Source of the DNA: Nocardioides flavescens
GTDB lineage: Bacteria > Actinomycetota > Actinomycetes > Propionibacteriales > Nocardioidaceae
Length of the DNA stretch: 64,000 nt
Assembly: GCF_009823805.1 (NCBI RefSeq)
Contig: NZ_WUEK01000008.1
Span: forward strand, 1 to 64,000
Direction: 5' to 3'
Positions 1 to 8,541 of this stretch are shown here, piece after piece. A program made the translations under genes and the position numbers. The notes under the pieces were generated by a model. That model had not been told where the DNA came from and ran no database searches. It worked only from the letters and a program-made list of their open reading frames with translations. The first letter of the stretch is position 1, and every line of letters begins with the position of its first letter.

Positions 1-55
1 GCGGCCACCAGCCCCGATCCGATCACCCCCACCGGGGCGATGACCAGAGACTCAC
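1..55. other. Window edge, unassigned
   Basis: No gene can be assigned. A short hydrophobic reading frame on the minus strand runs off the left edge, but there is too little of it to support a call. The repeat family begins immediately after. Confidence 0.3.
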
Positions 56-172
56 AGTCTCGAAACCACTGTCTCGGTCGAGTGGTTCCAGACGGCCGTA
101 GCCGGCCTCCTCGACCACCGGTGGTGAGGTGTCGGTGGTTGAGGAAGGACGAAGTCCTGTCTCGAAACCACC
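56..172. repeat. Three palindromic repeat copies
   Basis: A partial copy (56-70) is followed by a reverse copy at 82-119 with central stem GGCCG/CGGCC and a forward copy at 134-172 with stem AGGAC/GTCCT. The ends match the dispersed family seen again after 40979: one end reads GGTGGTTGAGGA, the other TCTCGAAACCACC. The cluster lies just 3' of the small minus-strand gene that ends at 186, so it could act as a terminator. Confidence 0.85.
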
Positions 173-185
173 CCCACCGATGCCC

Positions 186-476
186 TCAGCGCAACAGGTC
201 GGTCCAGGCCGGGTCGTAGTCGGGGTGCCCGCCGTACGCCCACAGCAGCAGCCGCAGCTCCCGCGGCTCGGGGAGCCGCCCGTCGGCGAGCCCGAGAAGC
301 TGCTCGTCGAGCACGGCCAGCATCGCGGCGGTGCTGCCGCCGCGCTCGAGCAGGGCGGCGAGCTCCTCGCGCAGCCGGTCGGTCAGGAACGCCGCCAGCT
401 GGTCGGTCGCCGCGGTCCGTCCGGGGACGATCCGGGGAGGTCCGGACGGGTGGGTGGGGTGCCGTGCGTCGGCCAT
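186..476 (-). CDS. Small hypothetical protein behind a cobalamin riboswitch (DUF6221-like C-terminus)
   Basis: This 96-residue protein is not firmly recognised. The last 25 residues, including the motif HPDYDPAW, resemble the end of DUF6221 proteins, which have no known function. The first 25 residues are rich in Pro, His and Arg, and the middle is helical and acidic. ATG 476 is preferred because GAGGG lies 9 bases upstream; an in-frame ATG at 485 has no usable spacing. It is the first gene downstream of the riboswitch at 530-730, so its expression probably responds to cobalamin. It is not a recognisable B12 enzyme or CbtB-like transporter. Existence of the gene is fairly sure; its function is unknown. 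Confidence 0.6.
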   Translation of the reverse strand: MADARHPTHPSGPPRIVPGRTAATDQLAAFLTDRLREELAALLERGGSTAAMLAVLDEQLLGLADGRLPEPRELRLLLWAYGGHPDYDPAWTDLLR

Positions 477-506
477 CGCGCTCATCCCTCGAGAGCTCGT
501 CGTGGA

Positions 507-527
507 CCCGGGACGGGAGGTCCCGGG
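507..527 (-). promoter_or_regulatory. GC-rich hairpin between riboswitch aptamer and start codon
   Basis: Arms CCCGGGAC (507-514) and GTCCCGGG (520-527) form a perfect 8-bp stem with a 5-base loop. It sits between the aptamer and the ribosome binding site. No T-run follows, so translational control or Rho-dependent control is more likely than intrinsic termination. This is inferred as the expression platform. Confidence 0.5.
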
Positions 528-529
528 GC

Positions 530-730
530 CGAGGCAGGTCTTCGGACTCGCGGGCGCTGACGACCGGCTGCCGTCGTTCCTCGGGGTGTCGCTTCCCAGG
601 CTGTGGCCAGCCCAGTGCCGATGACTCCCGTCGTTCCCACTCACCGCTGCGGGGCAGTCCCCGACTCGCACGGGGTTCCCTCTTGCGACGCCCGGTCCGG
701 TGGACCGGGCGAACCTCAGCTGGGCCAGCG
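530..730 (-). ncRNA. Cobalamin riboswitch
   Basis: Read on the minus strand, the segment carries the recognised blocks of the adenosylcobalamin-type aptamer in order: AAGAGGGAA, then GTGCGAGTCGGGGACTG, GCCCCGCAGCGGTGAG, then CTGGGAAGCG, and near the 3' end GAGTCCGAAGACCTGCC. The first of these blocks begins near 685 and the last ends near 534. A strong additional hairpin lies at 691-710. The identification is from sequence recognition of the family. The boundaries are approximate. Confidence 0.9.
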
Positions 731-763
731 TAGGTGCCGCTGCTGTGCGAGGGACCGGCGGGC

Positions 764-1162
764 TCAGCCCTGCGGCGAGTGCACCGTGTCGGCGGCGACG
801 GTGAGCACCACGCGGTCCGAGGCGCCGCCGCCGAAGCCGGGATAGGGCCGCCCGAGGTAGCGCTGCGAGAGCGCGTCGATGTGCTCGCGGGCGCCGTCGG
901 TGGTGGTCCCCACGACGCGGCCGCGCACGGCCCAGTACCGCGCCGGGGCCTGCGGGTCCGCGATCGCGACGGCCACGCGAGGGTCGCGGGCGACGTTGCG
1001 CGTCTTCTGGTGGGTCGTCACGGTGTTGATCACCACGTGCTCGCCGTCGGTGTCGGCCCAGGTCTCGGTGACCTGCGGCGAGCCGTCGGGCATGAGGGTG
1101 GTGACGAAGCACAGGGCGCGCTCGCGCAGCACCTCGACGAGTGCGGGGGGCAGGTCGGTCAC
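764..1162 (-). CDS. PPOX-class (pyridoxamine phosphate oxidase-like) flavin/F420 protein
   Basis: This 132-residue protein has the split-barrel pattern of the PPOX family: an N-terminal helix ending in RALCFVTTLMPDGSP, then TETWADTDGEHVVINT and the basic TRNVARDPRVAVAIAD segment typical of F420-binding members. The likely role is reduction or binding of an unknown small molecule with F420 or flavin; the substrate cannot be told. The GTG start overlaps the stop of the TetR gene (GTGA), and GGAG lies just upstream. The two genes therefore form one transcript and are probably translationally coupled. Confidence 0.85.
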   Translation of the reverse strand: MTDLPPALVEVLRERALCFVTTLMPDGSPQVTETWADTDGEHVVINTVTTHQKTRNVARDPRVAVAIADPQAPARYWAVRGRVVGTTTDGAREHIDALSQRYLGRPYPGFGGGASDRVVLTVAADTVHSPQG

Positions 1163-1791
1163 GGGGTCTCCTCGGTCGGGCCGTAGAGCCGGTCGATGGC
1201 GGTGTCGGGGAACGGCGGCTCGGCGTGGGTCGCCGTGCGGACCCCGGCCAGGGCGGTGTGGAGGGCGCGGCGCCACAGTCGGTCGTCGCTCCCGCGGGTG
1301 GCGTCCATGACGGCGCCGACCATCAGGTGGACGAGCACCAGGTCGCCTGCGCCCGTCGTGGGTGGCAGCTGACCTGCGGCGACCGCGCGCTCGACGAGGC
1401 CCGTGACGTGCGGCGTGATCTCGCGTCGCCCGCGGGCGACGAGCTCGGAGGACTGGCCGCCTCCGCGCAGCAGCTCGCCCAGGGCCCGGTTGTCGCGCTC
1501 GAGCTCGAACTGCCGGACCATGAACCAGCACACCCCCTCCCACGCGTCGTCGTACGCCGAAGCCTCGCGCGCGAGCCCGACCACGGCGTCGATGTGCTCG
1601 GCGAACAGGGCGTCGACGAGGTCGCTGCGCTCGGGGAAGCGGCGGTAGACGGTGCCCATCCCGGTGCCGGCGGCCCGGGCTATCTGCTCGTAGGTCACCC
1701 CCAGACCCTCGCGGGCCATGAGCTCGCCCGCGTGGCTCAGCAGCAGCTGCCGGTTGCGCTCGGCGTCACGCCGCAGTGGGGTCTCGGGCAC
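1159..1791 (-). CDS. TetR family transcriptional regulator
   Basis: This 210-residue protein has an N-terminal helix-turn-helix around residues 30-55 (VTYEQIARAAGTGMGTVYRRF), then a helical ligand-binding domain. The start is GTG; no in-frame ATG is nearby. It is divergent from an epoxide hydrolase gene and leads an operon with the PPOX gene, so both are its likely targets. An inverted repeat in the 73-bp divergent spacer is a candidate operator. The ligand is unknown. Confidence 0.92.
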   Translation of the reverse strand: MPETPLRRDAERNRQLLLSHAGELMAREGLGVTYEQIARAAGTGMGTVYRRFPERSDLVDALFAEHIDAVVGLAREASAYDDAWEGVCWFMVRQFELERDNRALGELLRGGGQSSELVARGRREITPHVTGLVERAVAAGQLPPTTGAGDLVLVHLMVGAVMDATRGSDDRLWRRALHTALAGVRTATHAEPPFPDTAIDRLYGPTEETP

Positions 1792-1805
1792 CAGTCCAGC
1801 ATGAC

Positions 1806-1848
1806 AAACGGAACGGTCACTTCCAAGTTGAATTGGTATTCCGTTTCT
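1806..1848. promoter_or_regulatory. Candidate TetR operator in divergent promoter
   Basis: The arms AAACGGAA (about 1806) and TTCCGTTT (about 1841) form an inverted repeat. A second inner repeat, CCAA-N6-TTGG, sits between them. The region is A+T-rich relative to the surroundings and separates the TetR and epoxide hydrolase genes. Confidence 0.45.
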
Positions 1849-1864
1849 GGGTTACCGTCGTGCC

Positions 1865-3052
1865 GTGACCTTCGCCCAGGACCCCTCGACCACCTCTGCA
1901 GACGGCGCCCGCGACGTCGCCGCGCACCACGACGCCCCCACCGTCCGCCCGCACCCGATCCGCGTCGCGCCGGACCGGCTCACCGACCTTCGCCGCCGCC
2001 TGGCGGACACCCGCTGGCCCGACCGCGAGACCGCCTCGGACCAGGGCCCCGGGCTCGACCGGCTGCAGGAGCTGGTGGCGTACTGGGCCGACGGCTACGA
2101 CTGGCGTCGCGCCGAATCCGTGCTGAACGCCGCCGGTTCCTCCGTGACCACGATCGACGGCGTCGACGTGCACCTGCTCCACGTGCGCTCACCCGAGCCG
2201 GGGGCACTCCCGCTGATGCTGTGCCACGGCTGGCCGGGATCGGTGCTGGAGTTCGCTCACCTGCTGGGCCCGCTGACCGACCCGGTCGCGCACGGCGGGC
2301 GCGCCGAGGACGCCTTCCACGTCGTGGTGCCCTCGATGCCCGGCTTCGGGTTCTCCGGCGCGCCGACGTCCGAGGGGTGGGGCCCGCGTCGGATCGCCGC
2401 CGCGTGGGCCGAGCTGATGCCTCGGCTCGGCTACGACCGCTGGGTCGCGCAGGGCGGTGACTGGGGCTCGGCGGTCGTCGAGGCGCTGCGCGCCTTGGCC
2501 CCTGCGGGTCTGGTCGGCACCCACGTCAACCTGCCGATGGTGTTCCCGACCCCCGAGGAGATGGCCGACGCGACCGCTGAGGAGCGGGCGATGATCGCGC
2601 GGGCCGAGCGCTACCAGACCTCGCTGGACGCCTACGCCCGCGAGATGGCCACCCGCCCGCAGACCATCGGCTACGCGCTGGCCGACTCGCCGGTCGCGCT
2701 GCTGGCCTGGATCGTCACGCTCTTCGACGACGTCTCCGACTCGGAGGTCGATCGAGACGACGTCCTCGACGACGTGATGCTCTACTGGCTGCCCAACGCC
2801 GGGGCGTCCGCGGCCCGCCTCTACTGGGAAGCCCGTCGCGAGCCGTACGCCGCCACCGGGCCGAGCCCGCTGCCGGCCGGCTTCTCGGTCTTCCCCGGTG
2901 AACAGGTCCGGGCCTCGCGCCGTTGGGTCGAGCGCCGCTACCCCACGGTGCTGCACTACGGACAGCCGCCGCGCGGCGGGCACTTCGCAGCGCTCGAGGA
3001 GCCCGAGCTGCTCACCGGTGAGCTGCGTACGACGTTCCGCGCCCTGCGCTGA
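1865..3052 (+). CDS. Epoxide hydrolase family protein (EHN domain)
   Basis: This 395-residue protein has the epoxide hydrolase N-terminal domain (about residues 28-135) joined to an alpha/beta-hydrolase fold. Visible active-site parts are the oxyanion motif HGWPGS at 121, the nucleophile Asp199 in GGDWGS, and the histidine at 373 in RGGHFAALE. This is the layout of microsomal or juvenile-hormone-type epoxide hydrolases, which open epoxides to diols. The substrate is unknown. The start is GTG, directly after the divergent promoter shared with the TetR gene, which probably controls it. Confidence 0.9.
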   Translation: MTFAQDPSTTSADGARDVAAHHDAPTVRPHPIRVAPDRLTDLRRRLADTRWPDRETASDQGPGLDRLQELVAYWADGYDWRRAESVLNAAGSSVTTIDGVDVHLLHVRSPEPGALPLMLCHGWPGSVLEFAHLLGPLTDPVAHGGRAEDAFHVVVPSMPGFGFSGAPTSEGWGPRRIAAAWAELMPRLGYDRWVAQGGDWGSAVVEALRALAPAGLVGTHVNLPMVFPTPEEMADATAEERAMIARAERYQTSLDAYAREMATRPQTIGYALADSPVALLAWIVTLFDDVSDSEVDRDDVLDDVMLYWLPNAGASAARLYWEARREPYAATGPSPLPAGFSVFPGEQVRASRRWVERRYPTVLHYGQPPRGGHFAALEEPELLTGELRTTFRALR

Positions 3053-3158
3053 GCTCGCCGGCGCGCACGGCAGGGGTCCGTCAGTATCTCCTCGCCGGCC
3101 GTCAGGGTTGCGTCAAGACCGGCCCCGGCCGCTGTACGCCGGGAGCAGGCTCGGAGGC

Positions 3159-3689
3159 GTGCAGATCACCGCCGACCTCGACCACCTGCTCCGTGAGACC
3201 GCGAGCGCGTTCCGCGACGTGCTCCACGCCGTCCTCGACGACGACCTCGGCCGGGCCCGGAGCGTCCTCGCCGCCTCCGCCGTGCGCCGCGACCTGGCGC
3301 GGGCGGCGACCGACGAGCTCCGTGCGCGACCGTTCGTCCCCGCACCCCAGCTCTGCGCCCAGCTCCAGTTCGTCGCCGACGTCTCGCGGGTGGGCGACCT
3401 GGTCGACGACCTGGCGCGGCAGGTGGTCCGGGCCGACGACGCCGTCGAGCTCACCCCGGCGCGGCGGATGGAGGTCGCGGTGCTCCTCGACGCCGGCGGC
3501 CGCCGCCTCCAGCAGCTGCTCGCTGGTCCGGCCGGGCCCGTGATGGACCCGGCCTACCGCGGCTGCGGCGCGGCGCTGTTCGAGGTCGCCGACCACGGCG
3601 GGCGCGACGCCTCGAGCGTGGTCGAGACCTGCGGCGTCCTGGCCGCGGTGCTGCTGCAGGCCTCGCGGCACGCCTCGAGGGCCGCATGA
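3159..3689 (+). CDS. PhoU-like helical protein
   Basis: This 176-residue, all-helical protein has two similar halves rich in Asp, Arg and Ala, including QLQFVADVSRVGDLVDDLAR, which resembles PhoU domains. PhoU proteins modulate phosphate transport and signalling, and PhoU-type domains also occur with potassium transport proteins. The start GTG 3159 is chosen because sequence similarity of the protein begins there; upstream codons in the same frame look non-coding. It overlaps the next gene by ATGA. The family assignment rests on pattern only. Confidence 0.55.
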   Translation: MQITADLDHLLRETASAFRDVLHAVLDDDLGRARSVLAASAVRRDLARAATDELRARPFVPAPQLCAQLQFVADVSRVGDLVDDLARQVVRADDAVELTPARRMEVAVLLDAGGRRLQQLLAGPAGPVMDPAYRGCGAALFEVADHGGRDASSVVETCGVLAAVLLQASRHASRAA

Positions 3690-4456
3690 GCCCCGCGACG
3701 GCGCGCTCCGCGCTGCTCGCGGCCGGGCTGCTCGCACCTCCCGCGGTCAGCGGCCTGCTCTCGCTGGCCCGCGACCAGGTCAGCGCGGTCAACGCCGTGC
3801 TGGTGATGGTCGTGCTCGTCGTCGCCGTGGCGGCCGGCGGTTCGAGGGTGGCGGGCGTGGTCGCGGCCCTGTCGGCGGCGGCGTGGTTCGACTTCTTCTG
3901 GCTGCCGCCGTTCCGGACGTTCACCATCGCGCAGCGCGACGACGTCGAGACGGCCGTGCTGCTCATGCTCGTCGGGCTCGCGCTGACCGAGATCGTGCTC
4001 TGGGGGCGGCGACGCCAGGCCGACGCGAGTCGTCGCGAGGGCTACCTGAGCGGCGTGGTCCGCGCCGCGACGACGGTCGCGCGCGGCGAGGCGACGTCCG
4101 GTGCGACGCTGACCTCCGTCTCGCAGCAGATCGCCGACGTGCTCGGGGTCGAGCGCTGCCGCTACGTCGAGGGTCCGCCGCGCGCCGGCGCGCAGCTCGA
4201 CCAGGACGGCGAGGTGCGCCGGGCCGGCCGCGTGCTCGACGTCCGCCGCGCCGGCCTGCCGGTCGACGACGTGACCGTCATCCCCGTGGTGCGGGCGGGC
4301 GAGGTGGTCGGCCGCTTCGAGCTCACCTCGGCCTCGCACGCGGTGTGGCCCACCCTCGAGCAGCGGCTCGTGGCCGTGACCCTGGCCGACCTCGCCGCGC
4401 CCGTCACACCTCCAGCACCGAGCCGACGAGCAGCGTCCGGTCCCGGGGGAGGTTGA
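3686..4456 (+). CDS. DUF4118 membrane protein with GAF-like region (KdpD-like, no kinase)
   Basis: This 256-residue protein has three to four membrane segments in residues 1-110, with the DUF4118 signature WFDFFWLPPFRTFTI seen in KdpD sensors. A soluble GAF-like region follows (about 115-235). No histidine-kinase or ATPase domain is present. KdpD senses potassium limitation; here only the input half exists, so the protein may bind a ligand or partner with the PhoU-like protein encoded just upstream. Its 3' end overlaps the convergent kup gene by 53 bp. The role is inferred. Confidence 0.75.
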   Translation: MSPATARSALLAAGLLAPPAVSGLLSLARDQVSAVNAVLVMVVLVVAVAAGGSRVAGVVAALSAAAWFDFFWLPPFRTFTIAQRDDVETAVLLMLVGLALTEIVLWGRRRQADASRREGYLSGVVRAATTVARGEATSGATLTSVSQQIADVLGVERCRYVEGPPRAGAQLDQDGEVRRAGRVLDVRRAGLPVDDVTVIPVVRAGEVVGRFELTSASHAVWPTLEQRLVAVTLADLAAPVTPPAPSRRAASGPGGG

Positions 4457-6383
4457 AGTAGTCGGCGGCGTCGGAGGCGATGCCGGCGGTCGCCACGAAG
4501 AGCCGCTTGCGCCACTGCGGCATGCCCGGGGAGTCGCCGACCTTGAGCTCGATGGTCGAGACGAAGTACGACGTCTCCTCCGGGTCGATCGACAGCTCGT
4601 CGCTGACCCGGCGGGCCTGCCGCAGCGCGTCGGGCACGTCGGGGCTCTCGGCGTAGCCGTAGCGCGCGGTGACGTGCACGATGCCGTCGTCGGTCCAGCC
4701 GAGGGCGTCGACCTCGATCCGCTGGTCGTCGGGCGCGACGGGCACCGGCAGCGTCTCGATCGTGAGGACCACGACGTGCTCGTGCAGCACGTGGTTGTGC
4801 TCGACGTTGGTGCGCATCGCCAGCGGTGTCGTCTCCTTGTCGCGGTTGAGGTAGACGGCCGTGCCGGGGATGCGGACGGTGTGCTCGCTCTCGTGCACCT
4901 CGTCGACGAAGTCTCGCAGCGACCCCTCGACCGCGTTGCGCTTCTCGGTGACGCGCTCGCGGCCCCGACGCCAGGTCATCAGGGTGAGGAACACCAGCAG
5001 CGCGATGGTCAGCGGCAGCCACGCGCCGTGGGCGAGCTTGGTCATGTTGGCGGCGAGCAGCAGCAGCTCGAGCGAGCTGAAGACCACCACGGCGGCGAGC
5101 ACCACCGGCAGCGGCAGGTGCCAGTGGGTGCGGGCGTACCACGCGAGCAGCACCGTCCCGATGTTGATGGTGGCGACGACAGCCATCCCGAACGCGTAGG
5201 CCAGCGCCGACGAGCTCTGGTAGGTCACGACCAGCACGAGCACCGCGACCATGAGCACCCAGTTGATCCACGGCACGTAGATCTGCCCGGCCTCGCTGGT
5301 CGAGGTGTGCAGGATGCGCAGCCGGGGCAGGTAGCCGAGCTGCACCGCCTGGCGCGAGACCGAGAAGGCTCCGGTGATGACGGCCTGAGAGGCGATCACG
5401 GTCGCGGCGGTCGCGAGGACGACGAGCGGGATGAGCAGCGGGTCGGGCACCATCAGGAAGAACGGCGCCCGCGCGTTGCGGGGGTCGTCGAGGATGAGCG
5501 CGGCCTGCCCGAGGTAGCTCAGCGTGCAGGCCGGGAACACGATCACCAGCCACGCCCGCGCGATCGGCGGACGCCCGAAGTGACCGAGGTCGGCGTACAA
5601 CGCCTCGGCGCCGGTGATGGCCAGCACGACGGCCGCGAGGGAGAAGAAGGCCTCGCCGAAGTCGCCGAACAGGAACTCGACGGCGTACGTCGGGGAGAGG
5701 GCGCGCAGCGCGCTGGGGTCGTGGCTGAGGCCGTAGATCCCGCACAGGCCGATGCTGAGGAACCACAGCAGCATGACCGGACCGAACAGCCGCCCGACCT
5801 TGGCCGTGCCCACGCGCTGACCCAGGAAGAGCAGCACGATGATCACGACGGTGATCGGCACGACGAACGTCGCGAACCCGGGCTGCACCAGCTCGAGTCC
5901 CTCGACGGCCGAGAGCACCGAGATCGCCGGGGTGATCATGCTGTCGCCGAAGAACAGCGAGGCGCCGAAGAGCCCCAGCGCGGTCAGCGCGATCTTGGTG
6001 CGGGCCGACCCGGGGGCGCCGTCGCGGGTCAGCAGCGTGGTGAGCGACAGGATGCCGCCCTCGCCGTCGTTGTCGGCGCGCAGCACGATCAGGACGTACT
6101 TGATCGTCACCACGATCATCGCGGTCCAGAAGATCAGCGACGCGACCCCGAAGACCGCCGGGTCGCGCACCGCCACCGGGTGCGGGTCGCTCGGGTCGAA
6201 GACGGTCTGGATCGTGTAGATCGGGCTCGTCCCGATGTCGCCGAACACGATGCCGAGCGCACCGAGGGTGAGGGCGGCCCGGGCGGGGCTGGCGGACCGC
6301 TGCGGGCTCGCGTCCGCGGCCGGCTCCGGGGTCGGCTCGGGGGAGGGGTCGGCAGGAGCCGGAGCCCCCGGGGTCGTCGTCAC
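4404..6383 (-). CDS. kup: KUP-type potassium uptake permease
   Basis: This 659-residue protein is the usual length for the HAK/KUP/KT family, which imports potassium with protons across the cell membrane. About twelve membrane segments run from residue 35 to 470, starting with ALGIVFGDIGTSPIYT, followed by a soluble C-terminal domain of about 190 residues. The N-terminal 33 residues are Pro/Ala-rich. The start is GTG, with AACCTAG (a TAGGTT -10 on the minus strand) just upstream, suggesting a very short leader. It is convergent with the KdpD-like gene, which strengthens a potassium theme. Confidence 0.95.
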   Translation of the reverse strand: MTTTPGAPAPADPSPEPTPEPAADASPQRSASPARAALTLGALGIVFGDIGTSPIYTIQTVFDPSDPHPVAVRDPAVFGVASLIFWTAMIVVTIKYVLIVLRADNDGEGGILSLTTLLTRDGAPGSARTKIALTALGLFGASLFFGDSMITPAISVLSAVEGLELVQPGFATFVVPITVVIIVLLFLGQRVGTAKVGRLFGPVMLLWFLSIGLCGIYGLSHDPSALRALSPTYAVEFLFGDFGEAFFSLAAVVLAITGAEALYADLGHFGRPPIARAWLVIVFPACTLSYLGQAALILDDPRNARAPFFLMVPDPLLIPLVVLATAATVIASQAVITGAFSVSRQAVQLGYLPRLRILHTSTSEAGQIYVPWINWVLMVAVLVLVVTYQSSSALAYAFGMAVVATINIGTVLLAWYARTHWHLPLPVVLAAVVVFSSLELLLLAANMTKLAHGAWLPLTIALLVFLTLMTWRRGRERVTEKRNAVEGSLRDFVDEVHESEHTVRIPGTAVYLNRDKETTPLAMRTNVEHNHVLHEHVVVLTIETLPVPVAPDDQRIEVDALGWTDDGIVHVTARYGYAESPDVPDALRQARRVSDELSIDPEETSYFVSTIELKVGDSPGMPQWRKRLFVATAGIASDAADYFNLPRDRTLLVGSVLEV

Positions 6384-6482
6384 GTCGCGAACCTAGACGT
6401 CAGTCCCGGCCGGACGGAGCATGCGGCGCACTCCCTGACGGAACCTTGATGCTCTGCCAGCTGGACCGCAGGGCGGGGCCGC

Positions 6483-6656
6483 TCACCCCTGGGAGATCCC
6501 GTTCTCCTCGATCCGACCGGCCTCGGCGGCGAGACCCTCGCCGTCGGCCTCGGCGTCGAGCTGCTCGTCGATCTCGGCCATCTCGCGCTGCTGGTCGTCG
6601 AGGTCCTCGCGCTGCTCGCCCTGTCCGGACTGCTGCTCGTCGTGACCCTGGCTCAT
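6483..6656 (-). CDS. Small acidic hydrophilic protein
   Basis: This 57-residue protein is about half Glu, Gln and Asp, with no hydrophobic segment and a predicted helical character (QQREMAEIDEQLDAEADGEG). I do not recognise the family. The ATG is backed by a strong AGGAGG seven bases upstream, which argues that it is translated. It is divergent from the ECF sigma factor gene. Such proteins are often stress-induced, but nothing in the sequence proves that. Confidence 0.6.
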   Translation of the reverse strand: MSQGHDEQQSGQGEQREDLDDQQREMAEIDEQLDAEADGEGLAAEAGRIEENGISQG

Positions 6657-6785
6657 CGCTGCCTCCTCGTCGCCGGGCAGGTCCCGGCTCGTGGTCGGTA
6701 CCCGACCGGCCGCCGAGCACGGGGTCCGGCGAGACTGGGTCGCGCCGGACACGCAACGCACCCGCAGGAGCGGACAGTCACCACC

Positions 6786-7433
6786 ATGAGGTCCGACCAG
6801 CACGACGAGCCGGGGCGAGCCCGGGAGTGGCGCGAGCGCCTGCGGGCCGGAGACGTCGAGGCCTTCACCGAGCTGTTCCGTGCCTACGCCGACCAGGTCC
6901 ACCGGCTGGCCGCGTCCCTGTGCGCCGACGCAGCGCTCGCCGAGGACGTGACCGGCGAGACGTTCCTGACCGCGTGGCGGCGCCGCGACACCCTGCACAC
7001 CGGTGACGAGTCGCTCGGACCCTGGCTGATGGGCATCGCCGCGCGCCAGTCGCTCAACGCCACGCGGGGCCGCCGGCGTCAGCTCTCCTTCGTCTCCCGC
7101 CACGGTCACCGGCTCCTCGCGGACACGCCGGACATCGCTGACGACGTCACGGCGCGGCTCGACGGGGCGGCGCGCCTGGACCGCACCCAGCGGGCCGTCG
7201 CCCACCTGCGCCCGCGCGAGCTCGAGGTCCTCGCCCTCTGCGTGTGGTCCGGGCTCACGCCCCAGGAGGCGGCCCGGGCGCTGGGGGTGAGCGCGGGGAC
7301 GGTGCGCTCGCGCCTCTTCCGGGCGCGTGCCCGGCTGCGCGAGCTGACCGACCCCGCCGAACCCGCGCACGGCCCACCGCCCCGGCCGCGCCCCGTCCTG
7401 AACGCCCGCCCCGCCCTCGAGGAGCCCCGATGA
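6786..7433 (+). CDS. ECF-type RNA polymerase sigma factor
   Basis: This 215-residue protein has sigma region 2 at about residues 15-85 (FTELFRAYADQVHRLAASL, then the -10 recognition helix) and region 4 at about 125-185 (RPRELEVLALCVWSGLTPQEA). It has no region 1 or 3, as in extracytoplasmic-function sigma factors. It would direct RNA polymerase to a small regulon. The ATG has AGGAG about 15 bases upstream, a weak spacing. The stop overlaps the next gene's ATG (ATGA), so the two proteins are probably made together. Confidence 0.92.
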   Translation: MRSDQHDEPGRAREWRERLRAGDVEAFTELFRAYADQVHRLAASLCADAALAEDVTGETFLTAWRRRDTLHTGDESLGPWLMGIAARQSLNATRGRRRQLSFVSRHGHRLLADTPDIADDVTARLDGAARLDRTQRAVAHLRPRELEVLALCVWSGLTPQEAARALGVSAGTVRSRLFRARARLRELTDPAEPAHGPPPRPRPVLNARPALEEPR

Positions 7434-8440
7434 ACGACCCTGTGCTCGACGACCAGCTGCTGTCCGAGCTCCGCACCCTCGCCCTGCGGCCCGACCCCGC
7501 GCCGCTCGCGCCGGTGGACCGGGCGCGGCTCGAGGCCGCCGTGGTGGAGGCGGTGGTGGGGGCGGCCGGGCCGCGGCGTTCCTGGCGCGACGTCGCCCCC
7601 GCGGCGCTCGTCGCCGCCTGCCTCCTCGCGGTGCTCGGCCTCGTCGCGGTCCCGTTCGTCACCTCCCGACCCGACACCCGCCCCGCGGCGCTCCCGGTCC
7701 GGGCGGAGCCTGCGGCAGCCCGGGCCCTCCAGGGGCTGGCGACGGTCGCCCTCGCGTCGACGACCCCACGGGTCGGGGCCGACGACTTCGTCTACGTGCG
7801 CAGCACGGTGATCTCCAACGAGGGCGCCTACGGCGAGGGGGTCGAGCTCGGCGCACCGCACGAGCGCGAGATCTGGCTGTCGCAGCAGGAGCGCCCCGCC
7901 GCGTCCGGCCTGATCCGCGAGTTCGGCCAGGACTGGCCGCTGTCGGGCGCCGGCCGGGCATCGGCCCCGGGACCCGACCGCCCGACGTACGCGTGGATCG
8001 ACGACCTGCCGACCGACCCCGACCGGATCGTCGCCGAGCTGGAGAGCCGGCAGCCGTTCGGGTCGGAGCAGAGCCCCGAGCAGTACGCCTTCGACCGGAT
8101 CGGCGACATCGTCACCGAGAACCTCGTGCCCCCCGAGCTCGCGAGCGCGCTCTTCGAGGCGGTCACCCGGCTCGACGGCGTACGCCTGATCGACGACGTG
8201 CAGGACGCGATCGGCCGTCGCGGGTTCGGCATCGCCCGCACCGACGAGCGGTTCGGCACGACCACCGTCTGGGTGTTCGAGCCCGGCTCGGCCGTGCCGC
8301 TCGGGGTGCGGTGGTACCTCCCCGGCCCGTCCTCCGACCCTCAGGCGATGACGCTCTTCGGCGCCACCGCGATACAGGAGCGGGGCGTCGCGAGCGAGCT
8401 CGGCGTCGCACCGGGTGAGTCGGCCGACGCACTCACCTGA
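7430..8440 (+). CDS. CU044_5270-like membrane protein, putative anti-sigma partner
   Basis: This 336-residue protein has a cytoplasmic N-terminus (1-50), one membrane helix at about 58-77 (VAPAALVAACLLAVLGLVAV) and an extracytoplasmic domain. The layout and position behind an ECF sigma gene match the CU044_5270 family found downstream of actinobacterial sigma factors. It may restrain the sigma factor until an outside signal arrives. No zinc-binding anti-sigma motif is visible, so this role is inference from context. Confidence 0.7.
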   Translation: MNDPVLDDQLLSELRTLALRPDPAPLAPVDRARLEAAVVEAVVGAAGPRRSWRDVAPAALVAACLLAVLGLVAVPFVTSRPDTRPAALPVRAEPAAARALQGLATVALASTTPRVGADDFVYVRSTVISNEGAYGEGVELGAPHEREIWLSQQERPAASGLIREFGQDWPLSGAGRASAPGPDRPTYAWIDDLPTDPDRIVAELESRQPFGSEQSPEQYAFDRIGDIVTENLVPPELASALFEAVTRLDGVRLIDDVQDAIGRRGFGIARTDERFGTTTVWVFEPGSAVPLGVRWYLPGPSSDPQAMTLFGATAIQERGVASELGVAPGESADALT

Positions 8441-8541
8441 GCGCGGGGCGGCGTCCGAGCCGAGTTCCCCAGGTGCGGACGACGATGACCGCGACGGTCG
8501 CCGGGGGCCGCCCGTCACACCGTGGTCCCGCGGGGCCCGGC

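Noticed and set aside
477..1112. Extension of the 96-residue gene to 308 codons
   Set aside because: The extension would translate the riboswitch and the antisense-like frame of the PPOX gene.
4674..6449. Plus-strand open frame opposite kup
   Set aside because: The product is a His/Arg/Glu-rich shadow of a clear transporter gene.
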